A stretch of DNA of 63,070 bases, from positions 273,770 to 336,839 of the forward strand of contig NC_014722.1 in the NCBI RefSeq assembly GCF_000198775.1, given 5' to 3'. Position numbers and translations under genes: made by a program. Below, piece after piece: positions 1 to 11,080 of the stretch. Under the pieces are notes generated by a model, which saw only the letters and a program-made list of their open reading frames with translations, was not told the DNA's origin and ran no database searches. How positions within the stretch are numbered: position 1 is the stretch's first letter; every line of letters begins with the position of its first letter. The stretch is from Mycetohabitans rhizoxinica HKI 454. GTDB lineage: Bacteria; Pseudomonadota; Gammaproteobacteria; Burkholderiales; Burkholderiaceae.

Positions 1-58
1 ACGGCACAACGCGAAAACTCAGCCTATAGCGGGTGCGTTGCGAGACGGACTTGTTATA
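1..58 (+). other. 3' end of rRNA internal transcribed spacer
   Basis: This is the last part of the spacer before the 23S gene; the 16S gene must lie to the left of the window. GGCACAACG at 3-11 is the exact reverse complement of CGTTGTGCC at 2963-2971 beyond the 23S 3' end, and the tract just before the 23S start (GTTATAGG) pairs with CCTATAAC just after it. These are the two arms of the long stem on which RNase III releases pre-23S rRNA. Confidence 0.8.
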
Positions 59-2943
<2,885 letters not shown>

Positions 2944-3043
2944 TATAACTGGTCCGTTTTACCGTTGTGCCACCCCCCACTCCTACCCATTGCTTCCTAT
3001 TCCAGATTGGCTGGCGCGCCCCGTGCGCGACAGCACCCCCTTT
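2944..3043 (+). other. 23S-5S spacer with trailing arm of the processing stem
   Basis: About 100 nt separate the 23S and 5S genes and contain no tRNA. The left half (2942-2971) pairs with the sequence preceding the 23S gene (see 1-58). The right half is C-rich and unremarkable. Confidence 0.75.
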
Positions 3044-3160
3044 TGCCTGATGACCATAGCGAGTCGGTCCCACCCCTGCCCATCCCGAACAGGACCGTGA
3101 AACGACTCCACGCCGATGATAGTGCGGATTGCCCGTGTGAAAGTAGGTAATCGTCAGGCT
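3044..3160 (+). rRNA. rrf: 5S ribosomal RNA
   Basis: 5S rRNA of about 117 nt. It starts TGCCTGATGACCATAGCGAG and ends in the complementary TAATCGTCAGGCT. The conserved loop CCATCCCGAACAGG-like core is at about 3077-3092. It closes the rRNA operon together with the hairpin that follows. Confidence 0.97.
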
Positions 3161-3176
3161 CCCCCTTTCCCCTCCC

Positions 3177-3203
3177 ACGCCCGCTTCGACCCGAAGCGGG
3201 CGT
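3177..3203 (+). terminator. rRNA operon terminator hairpin
   Basis: A perfect 12-bp stem (ACGCCCGCTTCG / CGAAGCGGGCGT) with a 3-nt loop lies 16 nt after the 5S gene. No strong T-tract follows, only GATGCTTTGG. Position and strength make it the likely end of the rrn transcript; because it is symmetric it may also stop the opposing amidohydrolase transcript. Confidence 0.8.
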
Positions 3204-3325
3204 GATGCTTTGGGGCCTTCCCTTGTGCCCTGTCCTCAGCACGTCGGCTCCCCCCACTCGCGCACGCGCGCGGCAATGTCCCTTTGAACCTCACCCCCCG
3301 AAACATGCCTGGCGGCCAATCGCCG

Positions 3326-4549
3326 TCAACCCGGCATGAGGCTGTTTGACTGGCACGCGCTCGAGCGCAACCACGCTTGGGCAAGCTTGACCCAATAGGG
3401 TGCGCTTACCCCCAGCAATGCGTCATTAAAGTCGTAGCTGGCGTTATGCAACTCGCAGGGGCCTAAGCCGTGCCCCGCGGCCCGATGCGCACCACTGCCA
3501 TTGCCGAGAAACGCATAGCAGCCTGGCTTGGCTTGCAGCATAAACGAGAAATCCTCGGAACCCATCGTCGGCTCCACATCGTCGTCCACGTCGTCGTCCC
3601 CGACAATGGAGCGCATTACATCCGCCGCGAACCGTGCCTCATCCGTGCTATTGACAGTTGGGGGATAATTGCGCGCGAACTCGAACCGTGCTTCGCAGCG
3701 GTGGGCGGATGCGGTCGCTTGGATCACGTCGCGCATTCGGTCTTCGACCAAGTCGGTGACCTCGGTCCTAAACGTGCGGACCGTGCCGGCAATTTCCGCG
3801 TCGGCCGGGATGACGTTCATTGCATCGCCGGCGTGAAACTGCGTGACGGACAGCACCGCGGCGTCCAACGGTCTCTTGTTTCGGGTGATCACCCCTTGCA
3901 GCGCGTTGATCATTTGGACGCCGGCAAAGATTGGGTCGGCACCGTTATGTGGCATTGCAGCATGGGCGCCGATGCCTTTGATGTGGATGCGGAATTCGTT
4001 ACTCGATGCCATGATCGGTCCCGGACGCACGCCAAACGTGCACGCACGCATACCGGGCCAGTTGTGCAAGCCGAACACGGCCTGAACGGGGAATTGCTCG
4101 AACAAGCCCTCTTCAATCATTGCTCGCGCGCCGGCGCCACCTTCTTCGGCTGGCTGAAAGATGAAGACCACGGTTCCGTCGAAGTCCCGGTGCGTCGCCA
4201 AATACTGTGCTGCACCCAGTAACATGGCGACATGTCCATCGTGGCCACACGCATGCATCTTGCCGGGATGCTGAGATCGATGGCCAAAGGTGTTTAATTC
4301 CTGTATCGGCAACGCGTCCATATCGGCACGCAGACCGATCGAGCGGGGATTGGAGCCGTTGCGCAACACTCCGACAACGCCGGTCTTGCCTAAACCGCGG
4401 TGAACCTCGATACCCCAACTGGCTAGGGTCTGGGCAATCAACTCGGCGGTCTGTGTCTCCTCGTAGCGTAATTCGGGATGTGCATGGATGTGTCGTCGCA
4501 GCGCTTGGATCTGACGTTGCGCCGCGTCAATTTCCACAATGACAGTCAT
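3326..4549 (-). CDS. M20-family metallo-amidohydrolase (aminoacylase/hippurate hydrolase type)
   Basis: A predicted cytoplasmic di-metal hydrolase that removes acyl groups from N-acylated amino acids or related amides; the true substrate cannot be read from sequence. The 407 residues have the M20D layout: GLRADMDALPI, then MHACGHDGHVAMLLGAA with the metal-binding Cys-x-His and the HDGH pair, then EEGGAGA with the catalytic/metal Glu pair, a dimerisation domain in the middle, and GSEDFSFM near the end supplying further metal ligands. I use the ATG at 4549 (MTVIVEIDAAQ) because GAGG lies 8 nt before it and the reading frame upstream has no family similarity. It stands alone, converging on the rRNA terminator. 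Confidence 0.9.
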   Translation of the reverse strand: MTVIVEIDAAQRQIQALRRHIHAHPELRYEETQTAELIAQTLASWGIEVHRGLGKTGVVGVLRNGSNPRSIGLRADMDALPIQELNTFGHRSQHPGKMHACGHDGHVAMLLGAAQYLATHRDFDGTVVFIFQPAEEGGAGARAMIEEGLFEQFPVQAVFGLHNWPGMRACTFGVRPGPIMASSNEFRIHIKGIGAHAAMPHNGADPIFAGVQMINALQGVITRNKRPLDAAVLSVTQFHAGDAMNVIPADAEIAGTVRTFRTEVTDLVEDRMRDVIQATASAHRCEARFEFARNYPPTVNSTDEARFAADVMRSIVGDDDVDDDVEPTMGSEDFSFMLQAKPGCYAFLGNGSGAHRAAGHGLGPCELHNASYDFNDALLGVSAPYWVKLAQAWLRSSACQSNSLMPG

Positions 4550-5152
4550 GATCGAAGCCTCGGCACATGAACGGCGTCGCGCGGACGAGCAACGCGCAAC
4601 GGACCACTCCATTCTACGTGATCCGCCGATGGCATCATGTTGTCCACGCGTGCGCGCGACGCCGCGTGGCGTATAAAAAATGGCCCGACTCCCCAATCGT
4701 TAAACGTGCGGCCATGAACGCCAGCGTGGGAGTTGATCCCGTCATCCGCCTCGCCGGCCATACCGGCCGTGAAAAGTCGCAACAAGGCCCGAACGGTGTT
4801 ATCGCTGCATCGCTCTATCGAAAATTTGCAATGGTATTGCGCGGCAGGGAACGCTGTGGCCATGAGATGTGAGCACATGGCGCTGCGGTTCCACCGTCAA
4901 ACTGACTGCTGCTCAACCGGTGAAGTGCGGGCCGCCTTTGAACAAATTGTGAATAGTTAAGGGTTACGTTATTGGAGGCGTCCTTTGATGCCGCTATGAC
5001 ACTAAACCTCTTAAACAGCATATTGGCGAGCCGACGTACTCCTTTTGAATTCCGCATCAAGCTTCGCGTCTGATTGCATAGGAACGGGTCTACGCGTACT
5101 GTTCATGTTCACCCCATCCGACTAGCACTTGGCTAATAACAAGAGACTTTAA
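4550..5152. other. Intergenic region between divergent genes
   Basis: About 600 bp separates the start of the minus-strand amidohydrolase from the start of the giant plus-strand autotransporter, so it should hold both promoters. Short open frames of up to about 110 codons exist on both strands, but they resemble no family I know and have no clear ribosome-binding sites. I see no convincing -35/-10 pair, no TTCG-N16-TTCG hrpII box and no insertion-sequence remnant. Confidence 0.5.
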
Positions 5153-8100
5153 ATGCGGATTTCTGATGCAACGCCAGTAATAGTTTATGGCGCTCCGTTC
5201 GCTCATCGCTCCAATTACCTCAGGTTCGCTTTATCAAGGACGTTGTGTGCGCTCGGAGTTGTTACCGCATTGCTGATTTCCGACGTCGCGAGGTCAGCCA
5301 CAGTCGAGTCCGGTACGCAAGATACGCTGATGGGCGAAGTCGCCTCGCACAATGAAGGTTCGAGCCAGCCCAAAGGGCGGAAAACGCGTTGGGATGTGAA
5401 GCCGCCCGGTATGCAAGATGATATGTCGGTAGACGAAGGCGCGCCGCATGATAAGGGGTCGAGCGAGCCTAAGGCGCGGAGAGCCTCGCGTTGGGATGTG
5501 AAGCCGCCCGGTATGCAAGATGATATGTCGGTAGACGAAGGCGCGCCGCATGATAAGGGGTCGAGCGAGCCTAAGGCGCGGAGAGCCTCGCGCTGGGATG
5601 TGAAGCCGCCCGATATGCAAGATGATATGTCGGTAGACGAAGGCGCGCCGCATGGTAAGGGGTCGAGCGAGCCTAAGGCGCGGAGAGCCTCGCGCTGGGA
5701 TGTGAAGCCGCCCGGTATGCAAGATGATATGTCGGTAGACGAAGGCGCGCCGCATGGTAAGGGGTCGAGCGAGCCTAAGGCGCGGAGAGCCTCGCGTTGG
5801 GATGTGAAGCCGCCCGGTATGCAAGATGATATGTCGGTAGACGAAGGCGCGCCGCATGATAAGGGGTCGAGCGAGCCTAAGGCGCGGAGAGCCTCGCGCT
5901 GGGATGTAAAGCCGCCCGATATGCAAGATGATATGTCGGTAGACGAAGGCGCGCCGCATGGTAAGGGGTCGAGCGAGCTTAAGGCGCGGAGAGCCTCGCG
6001 CTGGGATGTAAAGCCGCCCGGTATGCAAGATGATATGTCGGTAGGCGAAAGCATGCCGCATGGTAAGGGGGCGATCCCGTCTAAGGTGCGGGAAACATCG
6101 CGTTGGGATGTGAAGCCGTCCGATAAGCAAGATAAGCGGATAGACAAAGTCGCGCCGCATGATAAGGGGCCGAGCCAGCCCAAGGGGCGAAAAACGCGCT
6201 GGGATGTGAAGCCGCCCGGTATGCAAGATGATATGTCGGTAGACGAAGGCGCGCCGCATGGTAAGGGGTCGAGCGAGCCTAAGGCACGGAGAGCCTCGCG
6301 TTGGGATGTGAAGCCGCCCGGTATGCAAGATGATATGTCGGTAGACGAAGGCGCGCCGCATGATAAGGGGTCGAGCGAGCCTAAGGCGCGGAGAGCCTCG
6401 CGCTGGGATGTGAAGCCGCCCGATATGCAAGATGATATGTCGGTAGACGAAGGCGCGCCGCATGGTAAGGGGACGATCCCGTCTAAGGTGCGGGAAACAT
6501 CGCGTTGGGATGTGAAGCCGTCCGATAAGCAAGATACGCGGATAGACAAAGTCGCGCCGCATGATAAGGGGTCGAGCGAGCTTAAGGCGCGGAGAGCCTC
6601 GCGCTGGGATGTAAAGCCGCCCGGTATGCAAGATGATATGTCGGTAGATGAAGGCGCGCCGCATGGTAAGGGGGCGATCCCGTCTAAGGTGCGGGAAACA
6701 TCGCGTTGGGATGTGAAACCGTCCGATATGCAAGATAAGCTGGCTCCGAAGCGGAAACAGCGTCCGGACGTGACGGATGGAAAACCAACGGAGGTTGGCG
6801 TACGAAGAGAAAAACGGATGCGCGAGCGGTCCCATTCGGTCCCAATATTTTTGCCAAGTGAGTCTTCACCAAGCGAGGTAGACCGTTTTTCGAAAAGAAT
6901 CCGACAGGCCGATGAATCACTATTTGTCATAGCTCCCCAAAAAGACAGGGGGGAGTCCGGCGACTCGCAGAAGGACACGGCTAATCAAATCGACACGGGG
7001 AGATTGCACCCACCGGTTACGGGAAAAGGCTATACCGACGGCAGTATTGCGTCGTTACCTAGCGTGCAAGGAGCTAACCGGATACGCCAGAGATCTCGGT
7101 CGCTATCAGCATTATCGCCAGAGCAGGAACAACGCCGTTTGCAAGTTGATACGCCGCTGTTCATTCTTTCGCCCTCGCCCGATGGCGGTGACGGGGATTG
7201 GAATAGCTTGCAACAGATTAGGTTGCACGAGCCGGCCTGGGCTCAGTCTGCGGTTTCTGGTGTGCCGCCGACCAATACGCACGATATGCTGATAGACGAA
7301 ACCGCATCACACGATCAGGGTTCGAGGCAGCCCAAGGTGCGGGAATCGCGATTAGATGTGAAGCCGTCCACGCCCGTGTCCGATACGGAAAATACGCTGG
7401 TTTCAAAAGGGAAGTGGAAACAGCAACTGGACGTGACGCCTGAAACACCAATGGAGGTTGGTGTACAAAGAAAAAAACGGATGCGCGAGCGGTCCCATTC
7501 GGTCCCAATATTTTTGCCAAGTGAGTCTTCGCCAAGCGAGGCAGACCGTTTTTCGAAAAGAATCCGACAGGCCGATGAATCACTATTTGTCATAGCTCCC
7601 CAAAAAGGCAGTGGGAAGTCCGGCGATTCGCAGAAGGGCACCGCTGATCAAATTGACACGGGGAGATTGCGCCCATCGCTTAAACAACCACAGTTCGGTG
7701 ACATTACGGGAAAGGCTACTACCGACAGCGGCATTGCGCTGGTACCTGGCAAGGGAGCTAACCGGACGCGCCAGAGGTCTCAGTCGCTACCAGTATTATC
7801 GCCAGGGCTGGAACAACGCCGTTTGCAAGTTGATACGCCGCTGTTCGTTCTTTCGCCCTCGCCCGATGGCGGTGACGGGGATTGGGATGGCTTACAACAG
7901 ATTAGGTCGCCCGAACCGGCTTGGCCTCAGTCTGTGTTTTCCAATGTACCGCCGACCGGTGCGGCATTGACATACGAAAGTACTGTCGCCGTTCCTCCCG
8001 AAACCACATTTCCCATCTTGCTGCCTATCCCACCAGGACAGACCGTTACAAGTGTGACCGCTACCACGCCGACTGCTGACTCTGGCATAGATAGCAACGT

Positions 8101-10783
8101 GGTGGGTAGCGAGGCTGTTGTATTGCGTGACGCAGGTGGCAATACGCACACGTCGATCCTGGGAACCAGTGGGTCCATCCCCGAGAATGGGACAAGGACT
8201 GACACGGCTATGGTCATCCCGTCGAACTCAAGAAGCAAAGAACAGGGGACGTTGACTGAATCTGATGGTGTGAAACCGTATGATGTGGATAAGTACGACG
8301 ACGAATGGCAAAGTGACTCAGCCCCGTCAACGGAGATGAAGGTTGCGCAGGCGGGTGAGCCGAGTAAACCGCCGGTCCAACAGGAGCGGCAAACCGGTCA
8401 TAATGCGAGCGCCAGAATCTCGGCGACACACTCGGCATCGCGCCGAAGTAGCGCATCGACTACGAGCGATGCCGGCACCAGTATCGACGGTAGGTCAACA
8501 CAGTCTGCTGGCGAGAGTAGCAATCAGCTCCCGATCCAGACACTGGGGGCCAACGCGTCCCCTACTTTGCAGCAGACGACAGTGGCTGACAAGGTGCTAG
8601 ACGCTGCGCCGGGCAACAGGGGAAGATCCAAATCGGCAGTGTTGTCGCAGCCTCAGGTGGCTAAGCGGGTGCGATCCAGCAGTGAAGACCGACTCAGACC
8701 GGGCGGCTTGGATGCGGCAGGCTTGGAGCATGGTATCTGGCAAAGCGGCCCGGCCCCATCTAAAGAGATGAAGGTGACGCAAGTGAGCGAAGCGCCGGCT
8801 TCGCAGGTGAGTGAAGCGTCGGCTCAACGGGAATGGGCCACCGGCTACGATGCAAGCGCCACCATATCGGTGGAACACCCGGCATCGCGCCGAGGTAGCG
8901 CATCGACTGCGAGCGATGCTGGCACCAGTATCGACGGTAGGTCAACACAGTCTGCTGGCGAGAGCAGCAATCAGCTCTTGGCCCAGACACTGGAGGCCAA
9001 CGCGTCCCCTACCTTGCAGCAGACGACAGTGGCTGACAAAGTGCTAGACGCTGCGCCGGGCAACAGGGGAAGATCCAAATCGGCAATGTTGTTGCAGCCT
9101 CAGGTGGCTAAGCGGGTGCGATCCAGCAGTGAAGACCGACTCAGATCGGGCGGCTTGGATGCGGCAGGCTTGGAGCATGGTATCTGGCAAAGCGGCCCAG
9201 CCCCATCTAAGGAGATGAAGGTTGCGCAGGTGAGCGAAGCGCCGGCTTCGCAGGTGAGTGAAACGTCGGCTCAACAGGAATGGGCCACCGGCTACGATGC
9301 AAGCGCCACCATATCGGTGGAACACCCGGCATCGCGCCGAGGTAGCGCATCGACTGCGAGCGATGCTGGCACCAGTATCGACGGTAGGTCAACACAGTCC
9401 GCTGGCGAGAGCAGCAATCAGCTCCCGCCCCAGACACTGGAAGCCTCCCCTACCTTGCAGCAGACGACAGTGGCTGACAAGGTGCTAGACGCTGCGCCGG
9501 GCAACAGGGGAAGATCCAAATCGGCAGTGTTGTCGCAGCCTCAGGTGGCTAAGCGGGTGCGATCCAGCAGTGAAGACCGACTCGGATTGGGCGGCTTGGA
9601 TGCGGCAGGCTTGGAGCATGGTATCTGGCAAAGCGGCCCAGCCCCGTCTAAGGAGATGAAGGTTGCGCAAGTGAACGAAGCGCCGGCTTTGCAGGTGAGT
9701 GAAGCGTCGGTTCAACAGGAATGGGCCACCGGCTACAATGCGAGCGCTACCATGTCGGCGGCACACTCGGCATCGCGCCGAGGTAGCGCGTCAACTACGA
9801 GCACTATCAATAGCATGATGGCAGACGAGCGCGAGCGCACACTGCCGTTGCCACCGACCGAGAGTGCAGGCGCGAATCGGTCCCTCAACTCTGACCTGCC
9901 TTCTGCCGTGGAGCAAAAGCCAAGCGGCATGAAATCGGCTGTGATGACACTAACAACGGCTATCCTGGACGGCGATGGACGCCCGCGTCCGACTGAACAA
10001 ACGTCGCCGGCACGGGCCGCACTCACGAATCCGGAGAAATCGGATGGTACGAATGCTTTGGCTGCGTATGCTGACCAAAGGAATGCCGACAACTTGGAAG
10101 GGAATGCCGGTGTAGATCCGCTTTCGGTCGGTCAAGCCGATTTAATGTCGAAGACGGGTAAGGAAAAGCCGGCTCAAGCAGGTGAGAACATCCCCGAACC
10201 GGTTGCTAGCAGTTCCTCAAATGTTCCGAGTAGAGGGCAAACCGATCAAGAACAAAACTCTGAGCCGACAGAAATGACGTCCTTGACACGGCCCGGTCCA
10301 AGTATGGCGGCCGCTACGCCACGTGACGCCGCTCCCGAGCAAGACATGCGTCATGGGTGGCTGCGCAAGGCGATCGCGGCAGAGCTGCCGTCGGTCATGA
10401 ACGAGCAACTTGGTATTAGCGTGGACGAAGCCCACATATCGGTCGGCACGCCTGGCCACGAGCGCAAGATCACGCATGTCGCACGCGGCACTGCACCGAC
10501 CGATGCAGTCAACAAAGCTCAGTTGGACGAAGCCGTCGCGCGTGTCGATCGCGACGCGTCAGCAGGCATTGCAGCGGCAATGGCAGTGGCGGGATTGCCA
10601 CAACCGACGTTGCCCGGAAAGAGTCTGGCGACGTTTGCGGGTGCGACGTACCGCGGCCAGTATGGCGCTGCGCTTGGCATATCGCACATCACACCGAATA
10701 ATCGTTGGGTTTTCAAGCTGGCCGCAAACGCGAACGGTCGCGGTTATTTTGGCGCCGCTGTATCGGGAGGCTTTCAATGGTGA
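5153..10783 (+). CDS. Giant repeat-rich YadA-type (trimeric autotransporter-like) surface protein with ULM-like repeats
   Basis: Predicted secreted, outer-membrane-anchored protein of 1876 residues. Residues 1-49 form a long signal peptide (basic/polar start, hydrophobic TLCALGVVTALLI, likely cleavage after VARSA). Residues 79-525 hold fourteen starts of a roughly 34-residue repeat centred on SRWDVKPPGM. Residues about 530-940 hold two copies of a 221-residue unit with RERSHSVP and DTPLFxLSPSPDGG. Residues about 1095-1545 hold three full and one partial copy of a 149-residue unit. A low-complexity Ser/Thr/Pro region follows. From residue 1773 comes ITHVARGTAPTDAVNKAQL, the classic YadA stalk/neck motif, then about 75 residues of alternating beta segments ending in FQW, the type Vc anchor. 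No YadA-type head repeats are recognised and the passenger looks disordered. The anchor is well supported; trimer formation and export are inferred from the family. The ribosome-binding site is weak (AAGAGA). No host-interaction function is proven. Confidence 0.88.
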   Translation: MRISDATPVIVYGAPFAHRSNYLRFALSRTLCALGVVTALLISDVARSATVESGTQDTLMGEVASHNEGSSQPKGRKTRWDVKPPGMQDDMSVDEGAPHDKGSSEPKARRASRWDVKPPGMQDDMSVDEGAPHDKGSSEPKARRASRWDVKPPDMQDDMSVDEGAPHGKGSSEPKARRASRWDVKPPGMQDDMSVDEGAPHGKGSSEPKARRASRWDVKPPGMQDDMSVDEGAPHDKGSSEPKARRASRWDVKPPDMQDDMSVDEGAPHGKGSSELKARRASRWDVKPPGMQDDMSVGESMPHGKGAIPSKVRETSRWDVKPSDKQDKRIDKVAPHDKGPSQPKGRKTRWDVKPPGMQDDMSVDEGAPHGKGSSEPKARRASRWDVKPPGMQDDMSVDEGAPHDKGSSEPKARRASRWDVKPPDMQDDMSVDEGAPHGKGTIPSKVRETSRWDVKPSDKQDTRIDKVAPHDKGSSELKARRASRWDVKPPGMQDDMSVDEGAPHGKGAIPSKVRETSRWDVKPSDMQDKLAPKRKQRPDVTDGKPTEVGVRREKRMRERSHSVPIFLPSESSPSEVDRFSKRIRQADESLFVIAPQKDRGESGDSQKDTANQIDTGRLHPPVTGKGYTDGSIASLPSVQGANRIRQRSRSLSALSPEQEQRRLQVDTPLFILSPSPDGGDGDWNSLQQIRLHEPAWAQSAVSGVPPTNTHDMLIDETASHDQGSRQPKVRESRLDVKPSTPVSDTENTLVSKGKWKQQLDVTPETPMEVGVQRKKRMRERSHSVPIFLPSESSPSEADRFSKRIRQADESLFVIAPQKGSGKSGDSQKGTADQIDTGRLRPSLKQPQFGDITGKATTDSGIALVPGKGANRTRQRSQSLPVLSPGLEQRRLQVDTPLFVLSPSPDGGDGDWDGLQQIRSPEPAWPQSVFSNVPPTGAALTYESTVAVPPETTFPILLPIPPGQTVTSVTATTPTADSGIDSNVVGSEAVVLRDAGGNTHTSILGTSGSIPENGTRTDTAMVIPSNSRSKEQGTLTESDGVKPYDVDKYDDEWQSDSAPSTEMKVAQAGEPSKPPVQQERQTGHNASARISATHSASRRSSASTTSDAGTSIDGRSTQSAGESSNQLPIQTLGANASPTLQQTTVADKVLDAAPGNRGRSKSAVLSQPQVAKRVRSSSEDRLRPGGLDAAGLEHGIWQSGPAPSKEMKVTQVSEAPASQVSEASAQREWATGYDASATISVEHPASRRGSASTASDAGTSIDGRSTQSAGESSNQLLAQTLEANASPTLQQTTVADKVLDAAPGNRGRSKSAMLLQPQVAKRVRSSSEDRLRSGGLDAAGLEHGIWQSGPAPSKEMKVAQVSEAPASQVSETSAQQEWATGYDASATISVEHPASRRGSASTASDAGTSIDGRSTQSAGESSNQLPPQTLEASPTLQQTTVADKVLDAAPGNRGRSKSAVLSQPQVAKRVRSSSEDRLGLGGLDAAGLEHGIWQSGPAPSKEMKVAQVNEAPALQVSEASVQQEWATGYNASATMSAAHSASRRGSASTTSTINSMMADERERTLPLPPTESAGANRSLNSDLPSAVEQKPSGMKSAVMTLTTAILDGDGRPRPTEQTSPARAALTNPEKSDGTNALAAYADQRNADNLEGNAGVDPLSVGQADLMSKTGKEKPAQAGENIPEPVASSSSNVPSRGQTDQEQNSEPTEMTSLTRPGPSMAAATPRDAAPEQDMRHGWLRKAIAAELPSVMNEQLGISVDEAHISVGTPGHERKITHVARGTAPTDAVNKAQLDEAVARVDRDASAGIAAAMAVAGLPQPTLPGKSLATFAGATYRGQYGAALGISHITPNNRWVFKLAANANGRGYFGAAVSGGFQW
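5387..6730 (+). repeat. 102-bp coding tandem repeat array (ULM-like RWDVKP units)
   Basis: Fourteen starts of a 102-bp unit (96 bp in two variant copies) encode variants of SRWDVKPPGMQDDMSVDEGA. The first TGG of the motif is at 5390 and the next at 5492, so the period is exactly 102 bp. Neighbouring units are almost identical in DNA, and variants alternate: PPG or PPD after WDVK, PHDKG or PHGKG, and two diverged types ending AIPSKVRETS or with PSDKQD. The higher-order order of variants repeats (PKGRKT-RWD at 5382 and 6190), so whole blocks have been duplicated as well as single units. A decayed fifteenth copy (SRLDVKPS, Trp replaced by Leu) sits at about 7345-7365. Confidence 0.95.
6744..7965 (+). 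repeat. 663-bp two-copy coding repeat (RSHSVP / DTPLF unit)
   Basis: Two copies spaced 663 bp apart (matching ATGs at 6818 and 7481) encode the same 221-residue plan: VGVxRxKRMRERSHSVP, a Phe/Ile-rich stretch SESLFVIAPQK-like, then RQRSxSL, RRLQVDTPLF and a SPSPDGGDGDW segment. The DNA between matching points is nearly identical over long stretches, which indicates recent duplication. Between the copies lies the decayed RLDVKPS unit of the upstream array. Confidence 0.9.
8440..9790 (+). repeat. 447-bp coding tandem repeat array (149-residue unit)
   Basis: Three full copies and the start of a fourth of a 149-residue unit containing SIDGRSTQSAGESSNQL, VADKVLDAAPGNRGRSKSA, KRVRSSSEDRL and GLDAAGLEHGIWQSGPAP. 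Matching points fall at 8453, 8900, 9347 and 9788, so two periods are 447 bp and the third is 441 bp because two codons are missing. Copies are nearly identical in DNA. Basic-Ser clusters (RGRSKS, KRVRSSS, RRGSAS) recur in every unit. Confidence 0.93.
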
Positions 10784-11080
10784 TAGGTCCGCCTTAGCCG
10801 TCTGCGATTTTGCAATGCGGCAATGACGCTGCAGAACCGGATGTAAGGCAATATTCGTGTATAGGCACCCGGTCATTTGAAACGGCATAAACCCAGCGCG
10901 AATGCTTCAGTAGAGGCATTCGCACGTTTAAGCAGACTATGCAACGCACCTTGCCACGCGGTTCGTCGCCTAAAAAACTCTAATTGAAGAGGTCGTCTAA
11001 AGCGATTGTCCGGGGACGCCGTTGCGGCTAGCATGCCATTCTTAGCACGATCATTCGAAATCAATCGGAGGAGGTGCCGC
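10784..11080. other. Intergenic region before fadD
   Basis: About 300 bp without a convincing gene. An 8-bp inverted repeat GCGAATGC (10898-10905) / GCATTCGC (10916-10923) could end the autotransporter transcript, but no T-tract follows it. The right end carries the strong fadD ribosome-binding site. Confidence 0.5.

Noticed and set aside
4546..4878. Open frames of about 100 codons on both strands upstream of the autotransporter
   Set aside because: No ribosome-binding sites, no recognisable family, odd composition; treated as intergenic.
4950..5152. A hrpII (TTCG-N16-TTCG) box that would tie the autotransporter to type III secretion regulation
   Set aside because: Only a single TTCG is present in the upstream 200 bp.
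5387..6730. Direct repeats that might be a CRISPR array
   Set aside because: Units are 102 bp, contiguous, lack unique spacers and are coding in one frame.
5215..6978. A 587-codon antisense open frame and a second of 513 codons across the 102-bp repeats
   Set aside because: Any open unit repeated in multiples of three gives a long open frame on the other strand; no ribosome-binding site or family similarity, and the sense frame has a signal peptide and a YadA anchor.
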